DNA from: Nostocoides_A sp937858995
Lineage (GTDB): Bacteria; Actinomycetota; Actinomycetes; Actinomycetales; Dermatophilaceae
Direction: 5' to 3'
Length of the DNA stretch: 64,000 bases
Assembly: GCA_035442145.1 (NCBI GenBank)
Contig: DAORPX010000001.1
Span: 1 to 64,000, forward strand
The translations under genes and the position numbers were made by a program. Below, one piece after another: positions 37,221 to 47,878 of this stretch (positions are counted from its first letter, which is position 1; the number at the start of each line of letters is the position of its first letter). The notes beneath the pieces are model-generated. The model searched no databases. It had not been told where the DNA came from and saw only the letters and a list, made by a program, of their open reading frames with translations.

Positions 37221-39293
37221 GTGACCCGTGACACCCTCGCGACGACGCCGGCCACCGTTGACAGCACTGCCGATGACTTGCGAACGCGCGCACCGCAACT
37301 GCCGATCGGTCGCATACCCGTCCAGGATGTGACGCCACTGGTCGACTGTGGGGCGCGCCCGGCCAAGGCGGTGGTTGGGGAGACCTTCACCGTGACGGCA
37401 ACGGTCTTCCGTGAGGGGCATGACGCGGTCAATGCCACCGTCGTGCTCACCCGCCCCGATGGCTCGACCATCCACACCCCCATGGATTGCGTCAACCCGG
37501 GACTCAACCTGTGGGTGGCCCAGGTCACCCCAGACACCATGGGCTGGTGGACCTATCGGGTCGAAGGCTGGTCGGATCCGTTCGGGACGTGGGAGCACGA
37601 CGCCGCGATCAAGGTGGCGGCCGGGGTCGATGTCGAGCTCATGCTGACCGAAGGCGCCCTCCTCCTCGAGCGCGCGGCCGCCGACGCCGGGCGCAGCGGC
37701 CAGGGTCGGTTGATCCTGGACGAAGCCGTCGCACGCCTACGCGACGCGAGCCGCGATGCCACCGTGCGACTCCATGGCGGCATCCATCCCGACGTGCACG
37801 CCGAAATGCTTGCCCAACCGGTGCGCGAGCATGTCAGTCCCACCCCTGACTACCCGCTGCTCGTGGAACGCGAGCGGGCGCTCTACGGGGCCTGGTACGA
37901 GATCTTCCCGCGCTCCGAGGGCGCCCACATCGACGAGAGCAGTGGTGACTGGATCTCGGGGAACTTCGCCACCGCGGCCAAGCGCCTGCCGGCCATCGCG
38001 GCCATGGGCTTCGACGTCGTCTATCTCACGCCCATTCACCCGATCGGACGGGCCGCTCGCAAGGGCCCGAACAACACCCTCAACGCCAGCCCCAAGGATC
38101 CGGGCAGTCCGTATGCCATCGGCTCCCCGGACGGCGGGCACGACGCGATCCACCCCGATCTGGGCACCTTCGCCGACTTCGACGCTTTCGTCGCCGAAGC
38201 CGCACGCCTGGGGCTCGAGGTCGCGATGGACATCGCGCTGCAAGCCTCGCCCGACCACCCCTGGGTCCAGAGCCACCCCGAGTTCTTCACCAAGCGGGCG
38301 GACGGCACGATCGCCTACGCCGAAAACCCGCCGAAGAAGTACCAAGACATTTACCCGCTGAACCTCGACAACGATCCGGCCGGTGCCTACGCCGAGGTGC
38401 GCCGAGTCATCCAGGTGTGGATCGATCACGGGGTCAAGATCTTCCGGGTCGACAACCCGCATACCAAGCCGGTGCAGTTCTGGCAGTGGCTGATCGACGA
38501 TGTGGCCAAGGATCATCCCGACGTTATCTGGCTGGCCGAGGCCTTCACCAAGCCGGCAATGATGCACACGCTCGGCAAGATCGGCTTCCAGCAGAGCTAC
38601 ACCTACTACGCCTGGCGGAACGCACCGTGGGAACTGCGGGAGTATGTCGAGGAGCTCGCAAATGCCACGGCCCCATACATGCGGCCCAGCTTTTGGCCGA
38701 CCACGCACGACATCCTCACGCCCTATATGCAGTTCGGTGGGGTCGCGGCCTGGAAGCTGCGCGCAGCGCTCGCGGCGACGCTGGTGCCGACCTATGGCAT
38801 CTACACCGGTTACGAACTCATGGAGCATGTGGCCCGCCCCGGCGCCGAAGAGCAGATCGACAACGAGAAGTACCAGTACAAGGATCGCCGGTGGGCCGAC
38901 TACGAGGCCGGGGGCCCCAAGGCGGGCCAGACCCTCGCCCCCTACCTGACCCGGCTCAATGAGATCCGCCGGGCGCATCCGAGCCTGCACTGGCTGCGCA
39001 ATATCACCTTCCATGAGGTGGCCGATGAGAACCTGCTCTGTTTCTCCAAGCGGCGCATCCTGCCCAATGGCGAGGAAGACATCATCATCGTTGTCGCCAA
39101 TCTGGACCCGCACACCACGCGCAGCTCGCAGGTCCGGCTGAATATGGCGGCGCTGCAGATGGACTGGGGCGACAGCTTCACTGCGCACGATCTCATCACC
39201 GGTGCCGAATGGCTGTGGTGGGAGCGCAACTTCGTGCGGCTCGGCCCCGAAGGCGAACCGGTGCACATCATGCATGTGCGTCGGCACGGCTGA
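37221..39293 (+). CDS. glgE: alpha-1,4-glucan:maltose-1-phosphate maltosyltransferase GlgE
   Basis: GlgE extends alpha-glucans with maltosyl units from maltose 1-phosphate, the core step of the actinobacterial GlgE pathway. At 690 residues it has the expected size: N-terminal beta domain, helical insertion, and GH13_3 barrel. The nucleophile Asp is in KIFRVDNPHTKPVQFW, the acid/base Glu in VIWLAEAFTKPAMM, and the third acid in the FWPTTHDI segment. It starts at GTG 37221. The maltokinase gene follows after six bases, so substrate-forming and polymer-forming enzymes are co-expressed. Confidence 0.97.
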   Translation: MTRDTLATTPATVDSTADDLRTRAPQLPIGRIPVQDVTPLVDCGARPAKAVVGETFTVTATVFREGHDAVNATVVLTRPDGSTIHTPMDCVNPGLNLWVAQVTPDTMGWWTYRVEGWSDPFGTWEHDAAIKVAAGVDVELMLTEGALLLERAAADAGRSGQGRLILDEAVARLRDASRDATVRLHGGIHPDVHAEMLAQPVREHVSPTPDYPLLVERERALYGAWYEIFPRSEGAHIDESSGDWISGNFATAAKRLPAIAAMGFDVVYLTPIHPIGRAARKGPNNTLNASPKDPGSPYAIGSPDGGHDAIHPDLGTFADFDAFVAEAARLGLEVAMDIALQASPDHPWVQSHPEFFTKRADGTIAYAENPPKKYQDIYPLNLDNDPAGAYAEVRRVIQVWIDHGVKIFRVDNPHTKPVQFWQWLIDDVAKDHPDVIWLAEAFTKPAMMHTLGKIGFQQSYTYYAWRNAPWELREYVEELANATAPYMRPSFWPTTHDILTPYMQFGGVAAWKLRAALAATLVPTYGIYTGYELMEHVARPGAEEQIDNEKYQYKDRRWADYEAGGPKAGQTLAPYLTRLNEIRRAHPSLHWLRNITFHEVADENLLCFSKRRILPNGEEDIIIVVANLDPHTTRSSQVRLNMAALQMDWGDSFTAHDLITGAEWLWWERNFVRLGPEGEPVHIMHVRRHG

Positions 39294-39299
39294 GGCGTC

Positions 39300-40727
39300 A
39301 TGGCGATCCTCCATCACGGTGCCACGCTCACCCCGGCCAAGGTGGACCTGGTCGAGGGGTGGATCGGTGCCCAGCGTTGGTATGCGGCCAAGGGTCGCGT
39401 GCCACGCCTGACGCGGCTCTTCAGCTGGCGCCTGGAGGACCCGGAGGGCCAGGTGGGCATCGAAACCCTGATCCTCTCGGACGACGCAAGCACTCCCCCG
39501 GTGACCTATCAGGTCCCGCTCACCTACCGCTCGGCCCCGCTGCCGGGTGCCGCGCACGCACTCGTTGGGACCATCGAGCACTCGGTCCTGGGGACCCGCT
39601 ATGTGTATGACGCGCCACACGACCCGGTGTATGCCGCCCAGCTCTTCGCGCTGGCGACCGGCCAGGCCGCCGCGGCCTCCGCGCGGGTGAGCGACGCGGT
39701 GGAGGATGCGGTGCGCGGCACTGGGACGGATCGCGGCCTGCTGGTGCACAGTTCTACCGTCCTGTCCGGGGAGCAGTCCAACACCTCGATCATCGCCATG
39801 GCGCGCGATGCCGAGGGGCTCGACCATCCGGTGATCACCAAGGTCTTTCGGGCGTTGGCGGCGGGCGAGAACCCTGACGTGGTCCTCCAAGGAGCGTTGG
39901 CCCGCGCCGGCAGCACCCGGGTGCCGGCGAGCCTGGGCGCGGTGACTGGGTCCTGGCCGAGCCCCGACGGGACCTCGTGCACCGGGGATCTGGCCTTCGC
40001 GCAGGAGTTCCTACCGGGCGCGCAGGACGCCTGGCGGGAGGCGCTGGTCGCCGCGAGCCAGGGCCGGGATTTCACGCGCCCGGCCCGCGAGTTGGGGGCA
40101 GCAACCGCCGAAGTCCACGCGCTCCTGGCGACACAGCTGGCACGCGAGGCGGCCGACGAGAGCCGGATTCAGCACAGCGTCCTTGAGATGCGGGGCCGCT
40201 TGCGCGATGCGCTGGCAGCGGTCCCGCAACTCCACGCGTACGCACCCGCCATCGACGCGACCTTCCGGGCCGCTGCCGAGGCCTCCTGGCCGGACTTCCA
40301 GCGGATCCACGGGGATTTCCACCTCGGCCAGGTCCTCGATGTGCCCGACCGGGGGTGGGTGCTCCTGGATTTCGAGGGGGAGCCACTGCGCCCCCTGGCC
40401 GAGCGCAACCGCAGCGACCAACCGCTGCGGGATGTCGCCGGCATGCTGCGCTCGTTCGACTACGCCGGCGGATCGGTCGAGCAACAGAACCGGGGGGTGT
40501 CGGCCCGGGCCTGGGTGGCCGCGACGCAAGACGCCTTCCTCGACGGCTACACGCGCGCGGCCGGCAGCGACCCGCGTCATACGGGCCCCCTGCTCACCGC
40601 CTTCATCATCGACAAGGCGCTCTACGAGGTCGTCTACGAAGCCCGAAACCGGCCCGCGTGGGTTCCCATCCCGCTCGCCGCCATCGACCGTCTGCTGGCG
40701 CGTGCCGCAGACTCCAAGGAGGACTGA
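39300..40727 (+). CDS. mak: maltokinase (ATP:maltose 1-phosphotransferase)
   Basis: A 475-residue maltokinase (Pep2-type) making maltose 1-phosphate for GlgE. It has an N-terminal cap domain (WIGAQRWYAAKGR at about residues 21-33) followed by an aminoglycoside-phosphotransferase-like kinase fold with the catalytic loop IHGDFHLGQVL and the metal-binding LLDFEGEP. In many actinobacteria the gene is fused to or adjacent to treS; here no trehalose synthase gene is present. ATG 39300 lies six bases after glgE, and glgB starts one base beyond its stop. Confidence 0.94.
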   Translation: MAILHHGATLTPAKVDLVEGWIGAQRWYAAKGRVPRLTRLFSWRLEDPEGQVGIETLILSDDASTPPVTYQVPLTYRSAPLPGAAHALVGTIEHSVLGTRYVYDAPHDPVYAAQLFALATGQAAAASARVSDAVEDAVRGTGTDRGLLVHSSTVLSGEQSNTSIIAMARDAEGLDHPVITKVFRALAAGENPDVVLQGALARAGSTRVPASLGAVTGSWPSPDGTSCTGDLAFAQEFLPGAQDAWREALVAASQGRDFTRPARELGAATAEVHALLATQLAREAADESRIQHSVLEMRGRLRDALAAVPQLHAYAPAIDATFRAAAEASWPDFQRIHGDFHLGQVLDVPDRGWVLLDFEGEPLRPLAERNRSDQPLRDVAGMLRSFDYAGGSVEQQNRGVSARAWVAATQDAFLDGYTRAAGSDPRHTGPLLTAFIIDKALYEVVYEARNRPAWVPIPLAAIDRLLARAADSKED

Positions 40728-40728
40728 C

Positions 40729-42923
40729 ATGCCTACTCCCCCCAGCGCATTGCCCGGTGCGCGCTGGTCCCTGGCCAACGGCCGGCACCAGCAGCCGCAT
40801 GACCTGCTCGGTCAGCATCTGGAGAGCGAGGGCCTGCGGATCCGGGCCATGAGACCGCTGGCACAGCGGGTCCGGGTGCGTTTCGAGAACGGGGAATTCC
40901 TCGAACTCGAGCACGAGTCCGATGGCATCTGGAGCGGGGTGCGCACCGATGCGAGTAGCACCCTGGACTACCGGATCCGCACCACCTGGGCCGATGGCAT
41001 CGAGCACGAGCACGACGACCCGTACCGGTTCGCACCGACCGTCGGCGAGGTCGATCGCTTCTTGATCAACGAGGGCCGACACGAGCGCCTCTGGGAGATC
41101 CTCGGCGCCCACATCCACACATATGACGGCCCGCTCGGCCGGGTGAGCGGCACCTCCTTTGCCGTGTGGGCACCGCGCGCCAAGGCGATCTCGGTCGTTG
41201 GCGACTTCAACGGGTGGGACGACAGCTCCCATCCGATGCGGCTCTTGGGGAACTCGGGGATCTGGGAACTCTTCGTCCCCGGGGTGGGTGCCGGAACGAC
41301 ATACAAGTACCGGATCCGCGGTGCGGACGATGTGGAACGCGACAAGGCCGACCCCATGGCACAGCGGACCGAGGTGCCGCCGCGCTCGGGGTCGGTGGTC
41401 CACCACTCGCACTATCAGTGGGACGACGGGGAGTGGGAGCAGGCCAAGCGGGAGCGCAACCCGCACACGGGACCCTTGTCGATCTACGAGGTGCACTTGG
41501 GCTCGTGGCGCGCCGGCATGAGCTATGTCGACCTCGCCGAGCATCTGGTCAACTACGTCAGCGACCTGGGTTTCACGCACGTCGAGTTCATGCCGGTGAT
41601 GGAGCATCCCTACGGGCCGTCCTGGGGTTATCAGGTCACCGGCTACTACGCGCCGACATCGCGCTTCGGGTCACCGGACGAATTCAAGTATCTCGTCGAC
41701 AGGCTCCACCAGGCTGGCATTGGGGTCATTCTGGACTGGGTTCCCGCGCACTTCCCGCGCGATGACTGGGCCTTGGCCAAGTTCGACGGATTGGCGCTCT
41801 ATGAGCACGCCGACCCGCGCCGAGGCGACCAGCCCGACTGGGGCACCCACATCTTCGACTTCGGGCGCAAGGAGGTGCGCAACTTCCTGGTGGCCAACGC
41901 GCTGTACTGGATGCAGGAGTTCCACGCCGATGGCATCCGTGTCGACGCCGTGGCCTCGATGCTCTATCTCGACTATTCGCGGCGCAGCGGTGAGTGGCTG
42001 CCGAACCAGTATGGCGGCCGGGAGAACCTCGAGGCGATCGGCCTGCTGCAGGAGACCAACGCCACCGCGTACAAGAACTCCCCCGGCATCATCAGCGTCG
42101 CCGAGGAGTCGACCTCGTGGCCGGGCGTCACCAAGGAAACCGCGAATGGCGGGCTCGGGTTCGGGTTCAAGTGGAATATGGGCTGGATGAACGACTCGCT
42201 GCGCTACCTGCAGCGGGACCCGATCCACCGCCAGTACCACCACAACCTGCTGACCTTCTCGCTGATGTATGCCTACAGCGAGAACTACGTGCTGCCCATC
42301 AGCCACGACGAGGTGGTGCACGGCAAGGGGTCCTTGCTGGGCAAGATCCCTGGGCACCGCTACGACCAGTTGGCCACCTTGCGCGCCTACCTGGCCTACA
42401 TCTGGTCGCATCCGGGCAAACAGTTGATCTTCATGGGATGCGAGTTCGCCCAGCCGTCGGAGTGGGCCGATGGTCGCTCCCTCGACTGGTGGTTGCTCGA
42501 TCACCCGGCGCACTACCGCGTCCACAACCTCGTCAAGGAACTCAACCGGATCTACAAGGGTCATGAGGCGATGTGGGCGCAGGATTCCAGCCCAGCCGGC
42601 TTCGAATGGCTCAACCCGCACGACCATGCCGGAAACACCTTGAGCTATGTCCGGTTCGGCAAGGAGGACCGGGGCGGCAACTCGGCCGTGGTCGCCGTCA
42701 TCAACTTCGGCGGCGACGCTCGCGATGGCCGGCGCGTCGGCGTGCCCTATCCCGGAGAGTGGGAAGTTATCCTCGACACCTCCGGTTTCGATGAGTTCGG
42801 CTCGCCGTCGCAGGCCGGGGTGGTGCTGAGCGCGCACGAGGAACCGTGGGACAACCAGCCCTACTCGGTCGTGTTGTCCGTGCCCAAGCTGTCCGCCGTA
42901 TATCTGGCACCGAAGGCGGCGGA

Positions 42924-42927
<4 letters not shown>
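40729..42927 (+). CDS. glgB: 1,4-alpha-glucan branching enzyme
   Basis: A 732-residue GH13 branching enzyme that introduces alpha-1,6 branches into the glucan made by GlgE or GlgA. Two N-terminal beta domains, including CBM48 (SVVGDFNGWDDS), precede the barrel. The nucleophile is in DGIRVDAVASMLYLDYSR, the acid/base in SVAEESTSWPG and the stabilising Asp in LPISHDEVVHGKGSL. ATG 40729 has AAGGAGG seven bases upstream. The stop overlaps the pgm start as ATGA. An open frame reaching upstream to 40183 lies within mak and is spurious. Confidence 0.97.
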
Positions 42928-44584
<1,657 letters not shown>

Positions 44585-44588
<4 letters not shown>

Positions 44589-45079
44589 TCGCGCAGCGGG
44601 CCCGGGTGACCGGGCTCGTGGCCGAAGACCAAGCTGGTGCGGCTGTGTGCCACGGCCGGGTTGGTCGTCACCTTCTCCAGGATCCAATCGCGCAAGTAGC
44701 TCGCGGACGGGACGGCGACATGCAAGATGTAGTCGTCATCCCCCGCGACATGGAAGCTCTGGAGCACCTCCGGTAACCGCGGCACGGTGGCAGTGAAGGC
44801 GTCGATGTGCCGCCGATCGTGCGCCCGCAACCGGATGGCGACCATGGCCTGGACTGGCCGGCCCACCTGCTCGGGGTCGATGTCGGCGTGAAAGCCGCGC
44901 ACCACGCCGCGGTCCTGGAGCTGGCGCACGCGCAGCAGCGCGGTCGACGCCGCGACGCCGGCGCGTGCCGCCAGCCGATTGTTCGCCAGGCGTCCGTCGG
45001 CGATCAGGGCCCGCAGCAGCGCCAGGTCGACCTCGTCGAGGTCGCTGTCCGATCGTAGATCCTTCGACACACTGCCCAT
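44585..45079 (-). CDS. Lrp/AsnC family transcriptional regulator
   Basis: A 164-residue regulator with an N-terminal AsnC-type helix-turn-helix (LDEVDLALLRALIADGRL to RVRQLQDRGVVRGF; residues about 14-65) and a C-terminal RAM ligand-binding domain with GDDDYILHVAVP. Such proteins sense amino acids and often control the divergent neighbour. Here that is the cystathionine gamma-lyase-like gene, whose upstream region carries a 17-bp dyad. Sulfur amino acids are therefore plausible ligands, but this is inference. Its stop codon overlaps that of pgm. Confidence 0.9.
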
Positions 45080-45155
45080 CCTAGGCGCGTGCGTTCAGAG
45101 GAAATCGCTTGCATCGCTCCGATGGTGACGGATTGTTCGACTGGGGAGACACCCT

Positions 45156-45172
45156 GTCGCATGATCTGCGAC
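45156..45172. promoter_or_regulatory. 17-bp dyad, candidate Lrp/AsnC operator
   Basis: GTCGCATGATCTGCGAC: perfect six-base arms around a five-base centre. It lies 10 bp before the upstream start codon option of the cystathionine gamma-lyase-like gene, in the 103-bp region shared with the divergent Lrp/AsnC gene. Size and position suit an AsnC-type operator that would repress or modulate transcription. No experimental link is implied. Confidence 0.5.
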
Positions 45173-45182
45173 TCTGAAGGGT

Positions 45183-46355
45183 ATGACGACGATGTCCGAT
45201 CTGCACTTCGCCACTGCGGCCGTTCACGCTGGTCGCGCCGATCTCGGTGAGCTGGGGGTCCACGCCCTGCCGATCGACCTGTCGACGACCTACCCGCTGT
45301 CGGATGTCGAGGCCGGCGGCGCAGCATACGACCAGTTCGCCGGCGGGGGCACCCCACGCACCGGCGACTCCTTCGTCTACGGGCGATTGTGGAACCCGAC
45401 GGTCGCACGCTTCGAAGACGCGCTCGCACACCTCGAGGGTGGCAGCGATGCGGTCGCCTTCGCCACCGGTATGGCGGCCGTGACCGCCGTCCTGATGGCC
45501 ACCGTCGCCAGCGGCAAGCCCCATGTCGTTGCGGTGCGTCCCCTGTATGGCGGCACCGACCACCTGCTCGCAACCGGCTTGCTCGGGACCCAGGTCACCT
45601 ACGCCCGGCCGCAGGAGGTCGCCGCGGCGATCACCGACCAGACCGGTCTGGTGATCCTGGAATCCCCCGGCAACCCCACGCTCGACCTGATCGACATCGG
45701 TGCCGTCGTCGCGGCCGCCGGGTCGGTCCCGGTCCTGGTGGACAACACCTTCGCCACACCTGTCCTCCAGCGCCCCTTGGAGCATGGCGCCAGCATCGTC
45801 TTGCACTCGGCGACGAAGTTCCTCGGTGGCCACGGTGATGCCCTCGGCGGTGTCATCGTCACCGACGCCGAGACCGCCCAGCGGATCCGCCCGATCCGCG
45901 CGATCACCGGCTCGATCCTGCACCCCATGGCGGCCTATCTGCTGCACCGGGGTCTGCCCACGCTGCCGATCCGGGTGGAGCGGCAACAGCGCAGCGCCAC
46001 CACCATTGCAGCTGCTCTGGCGCAGCACCCGGCGGTGCGCCGCGTCCTGCACCCCTCGCTTCCCGGCGCGAACGCCCACGGCCTTATCGGTCGCCAGATG
46101 TCCGGACCAGGATCGGTCCTGGCGTTCGAGCTGGCGGGCGGCTACGAGGCGGCCCTGACCACCGCCAAGCGCGTCCAGCTGATCACGCACGCGGTCTCGC
46201 TCGGCGGCGTCGACACGCTCATCCAGCACCCGGCCGGCCTGACCCACCGCCCCGTCGCGGCGCAAGCCAAGCCCAGCGAAGGCATCTTGCGGCTGTCCGT
46301 CGGCCTCGAGGACCCCGCCGACCTGCTGGCAGACCTCGAGCACGCCATCTGCTGA
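45183..46355 (+). CDS. Cys/Met metabolism PLP enzyme, cystathionine gamma-lyase-like
   Basis: A 390-residue (or 387 from ATG 45192) trans-sulfuration PLP enzyme. The PLP lysine is in HSATKFLGGHGDALGG near residue 205, and the GMAAVTAV and PLYGGTDHLL loops are typical. The position where methionine gamma-lyases have Cys (Y-G-C) is Gly here, favouring a cystathionine gamma-lyase or gamma-synthase over methionine gamma-lyase. ATG 45192 has the better spacing from GAAGGG; ATG 45183 is nearly adjacent to it. It is divergent from an Lrp/AsnC gene, which probably controls it. A hairpin lies 25 bp after the stop. Confidence 0.9.
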   Translation: MTTMSDLHFATAAVHAGRADLGELGVHALPIDLSTTYPLSDVEAGGAAYDQFAGGGTPRTGDSFVYGRLWNPTVARFEDALAHLEGGSDAVAFATGMAAVTAVLMATVASGKPHVVAVRPLYGGTDHLLATGLLGTQVTYARPQEVAAAITDQTGLVILESPGNPTLDLIDIGAVVAAAGSVPVLVDNTFATPVLQRPLEHGASIVLHSATKFLGGHGDALGGVIVTDAETAQRIRPIRAITGSILHPMAAYLLHRGLPTLPIRVERQQRSATTIAAALAQHPAVRRVLHPSLPGANAHGLIGRQMSGPGSVLAFELAGGYEAALTTAKRVQLITHAVSLGGVDTLIQHPAGLTHRPVAAQAKPSEGILRLSVGLEDPADLLADLEHAIC

Positions 46356-46379
46356 GTCCTCGCAACCACGCGGCGCAGT

Positions 46380-46403
46380 GCTCATCCCTCGGGAAGGATG
46401 AGC
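46380..46403 (+). terminator. hairpin after cystathionine gamma-lyase-like gene
   Basis: GCTCATCC at 46380-46387 and GGATGAGC at 46396-46403 form a perfect 8-bp stem with an eight-base loop, 25 bp after the preceding stop codon. There is no T run after it, as is common for actinobacterial terminators. Position and strength favour a terminator over an operator for the DUF1801 gene. Confidence 0.5.
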
Positions 46404-46503
46404 AGCTCGATGTCGGTCGCCGAAGGTGAGGGCGCAGTCGCCTCTACCGGGAGGGGCCGATCGCGGCATACAGTGAGTTCTTCCGGGACAGATCGGAGTG
46501 CCC

Positions 46504-46866
46504 ATGCAAAGCACAGTGACGACCGTTGATGACTACCTGGCCGAGGTTCCGCAGGGTCGCCGCGAGATCCTGACGAGACTGCGCGACGAGTGCCGTATCC
46601 GGCTAAGCGGTCACGCGGAGGGGATGTACTACGGGATGCCGGGCTACGCCCGAGATGACGTGGTCGAGGTCGCCTTCGCCAGCCAGAAGCAGTACATCTC
46701 GGTGTACATCCTCAAGGCCGAGGTCCTCGACGCCCACCGAGACCGACTGGGAGCGGCTTCGGTCGGCAAGGGATGTATCCGCTATCGGCGCCCGGAGGCT
46801 ATCGACCTTGAGGTGATCGGATCGCTCTTGGACGCAACGCATAACTCCCGCGCGCCGATCTGCTAG
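46504..46866 (+). CDS. DUF1801 (YdhG-like) domain protein
   Basis: A 120-residue protein of the DUF1801 family. It begins with a short helical lead (TTVDDYLAEVP), followed by YYGMPGYARDD and FASQKQYISVYIL, the conserved core, and ends in a GKGCIRYRRPE segment. The fold is compact and of unknown function; some relatives are iron-chaperone (frataxin)-like. ATG 46504 has CGGAG five bases upstream; a GTG at 46498 is an alternative. The 148 bp before it hold only the hairpin described above. It lies at the left edge of an accessory-looking region. Confidence 0.85.
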   Translation: MQSTVTTVDDYLAEVPQGRREILTRLRDECRIRLSGHAEGMYYGMPGYARDDVVEVAFASQKQYISVYILKAEVLDAHRDRLGAASVGKGCIRYRRPEAIDLEVIGSLLDATHNSRAPIC

Positions 46867-46961
46867 CCGATTCCTCCCGCGCATGAACCGGCTTCGCGTT
46901 CCCCCGCGGTAGCAGCCCCTGGATGTCTCACTGAGCTCTCCTGTGTGTCACAATTGTCTCA

Positions 46962-46999
46962 CAACGGAACAAACGAAAGCGCTTGCGTTTGTTCCGTTG
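46962..46999. promoter_or_regulatory. 38-bp near-perfect palindrome upstream of antitoxin gene
   Basis: AACGGAACAAACG at 46963-46975 is the exact reverse complement of CGTTTGTTCCGTT at 46986-46998, and the outer C/G pair also matches. The centre AAGCGCTT (46977-46984) is itself palindromic, leaving one mismatched A/G pair in 38 bases. It ends 17 bp before the ATG of the excisionase-like antitoxin gene and just upstream of its AGGAG. Autoregulatory operator is the natural reading; a stable mRNA hairpin is also possible. Confidence 0.75.
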
Positions 47000-47015
47000 A
47001 CGAGAGGAGTCGGAC

Positions 47016-47546
47016 ATGGGCGTCCAAAGTCTTGGACAGCAGACGTACCTGCCGGAGCAGCCGGAGCAGATGGCGAAGGTGTACAGCTTTCTGCAGGCCC
47101 ACGAGTCGGCGACCGGCGCGGCGCCCGCGCCCCGGTACCTGCTGGTGGGCGCGGATGAGCACGACAGCGTGGAGCTGCCGGAGGGGGTCTACCGGATCCT
47201 TCGCCAGGTCGTTGCGGCGCTTCAGGCCGGACAGGCGGTGACGGTGGCTCCGCAGACCAAGATGCTCACCACCCAGCAGGCGGCGGACCTGCTCGGGGTG
47301 AGCCGGCCGACGGTGGTCAAGCTGATCGAGGACGGCCGTCTCGAGGCCGAGACTCCCGGTACGCGGCGCCGGTTGATTCGTCTCGATGAGGCACTGCGCT
47401 ACCGCAAGGCCCGACGGGAGGAGCAGTACCAGGCGATCTTCGCGACCTCCGAGGCTTACGACGACGAACCGAGCCAACAGATCGTCGAGGAGCAGCTTCG
47501 TCGCGTCCGCACCGACATCGCCGCGACGAGGCGCGTGCGCGGATGA
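47016..47546 (+). CDS. excisionase-type DNA-binding antitoxin (orphan)
   Basis: A 176-residue DNA-binding protein of the type normally paired with a PIN-domain toxin. Residues about 88-140 form an excisionase-family winged helix (MLTTQQAADLLGVSRPT, then a GTRRR wing and the DEALRYRKARR helix). The first 85 residues are variable and the C-terminal 35 are acidic, as in toxin-binding tails. ATG 47016 follows AGGAG six bases upstream. A large palindrome lies ahead of it, and behind it are only fragments of a PIN toxin, so it now appears to be an orphan. A regulatory role may persist. Confidence 0.85.
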   Translation: MGVQSLGQQTYLPEQPEQMAKVYSFLQAHESATGAAPAPRYLLVGADEHDSVELPEGVYRILRQVVAALQAGQAVTVAPQTKMLTTQQAADLLGVSRPTVVKLIEDGRLEAETPGTRRRLIRLDEALRYRKARREEQYQAIFATSEAYDDEPSQQIVEEQLRRVRTDIAATRRVRG

Positions 47547-47830
47547 GGGTGCGAAGCACCTGACGCGTGGCGCAAAGCCTGAGGAAGCGGCCTCGCGTGC
47601 TGAGCATCTCTTGACGCAGATGCTCACCCACTTCGACGACGCCATGGTTCACCGGCTGGGAATTCGCCGCCGACACTGTCGACGTCAACCCGCTGCATGC
47701 GGTCGCCGCGCTGAAGCAGATCGCGGCCCGGTCACACCCGCGCCTTTCCGTCGATGAGCTGCTCGTCCTGCTCCGCGACCGCTATGGGATGGACGAGGCC
47801 GTCGAACTCATCGCGCCCTACATCGACTGA
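47547..47830 (+). pseudogene. decayed PIN-domain toxin (two fragments, different frames)
   Basis: Directly after the antitoxin stop, one frame encodes LTRGAKPEEAASRAEHLL and MLTHFDDAMV, resembling the helical middle of PIN toxins paired with this antitoxin type. From 47660 another frame (offset by one) encodes EFAADTVDVNPLHAVAALKQ and continues to a stop at 47828-47830, resembling the toxin C-terminus. The N-terminal strand with the first catalytic Asp and the central region with the other acids are missing, and no usable start precedes either piece. I infer an inactivated toxin. The recognition is from pattern memory and should be checked by search. Confidence 0.62.
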
Positions 47831-47878
47831 CGCTGCTGGACGTCTCACTCACCACCCGGTACACGGCCGCGGAGCGGC

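Noticed and set aside
37737..39890. 717-codon minus-strand open frame opposite glgE and mak
   Set aside because: GlgE motifs prove the plus strand codes here; the minus frame has no domain signature.
45183..46355. Methionine gamma-lyase
   Set aside because: The Cys of the Y-G-C active-site motif is Gly here, so a cystathionine gamma-lyase or related activity is more likely.
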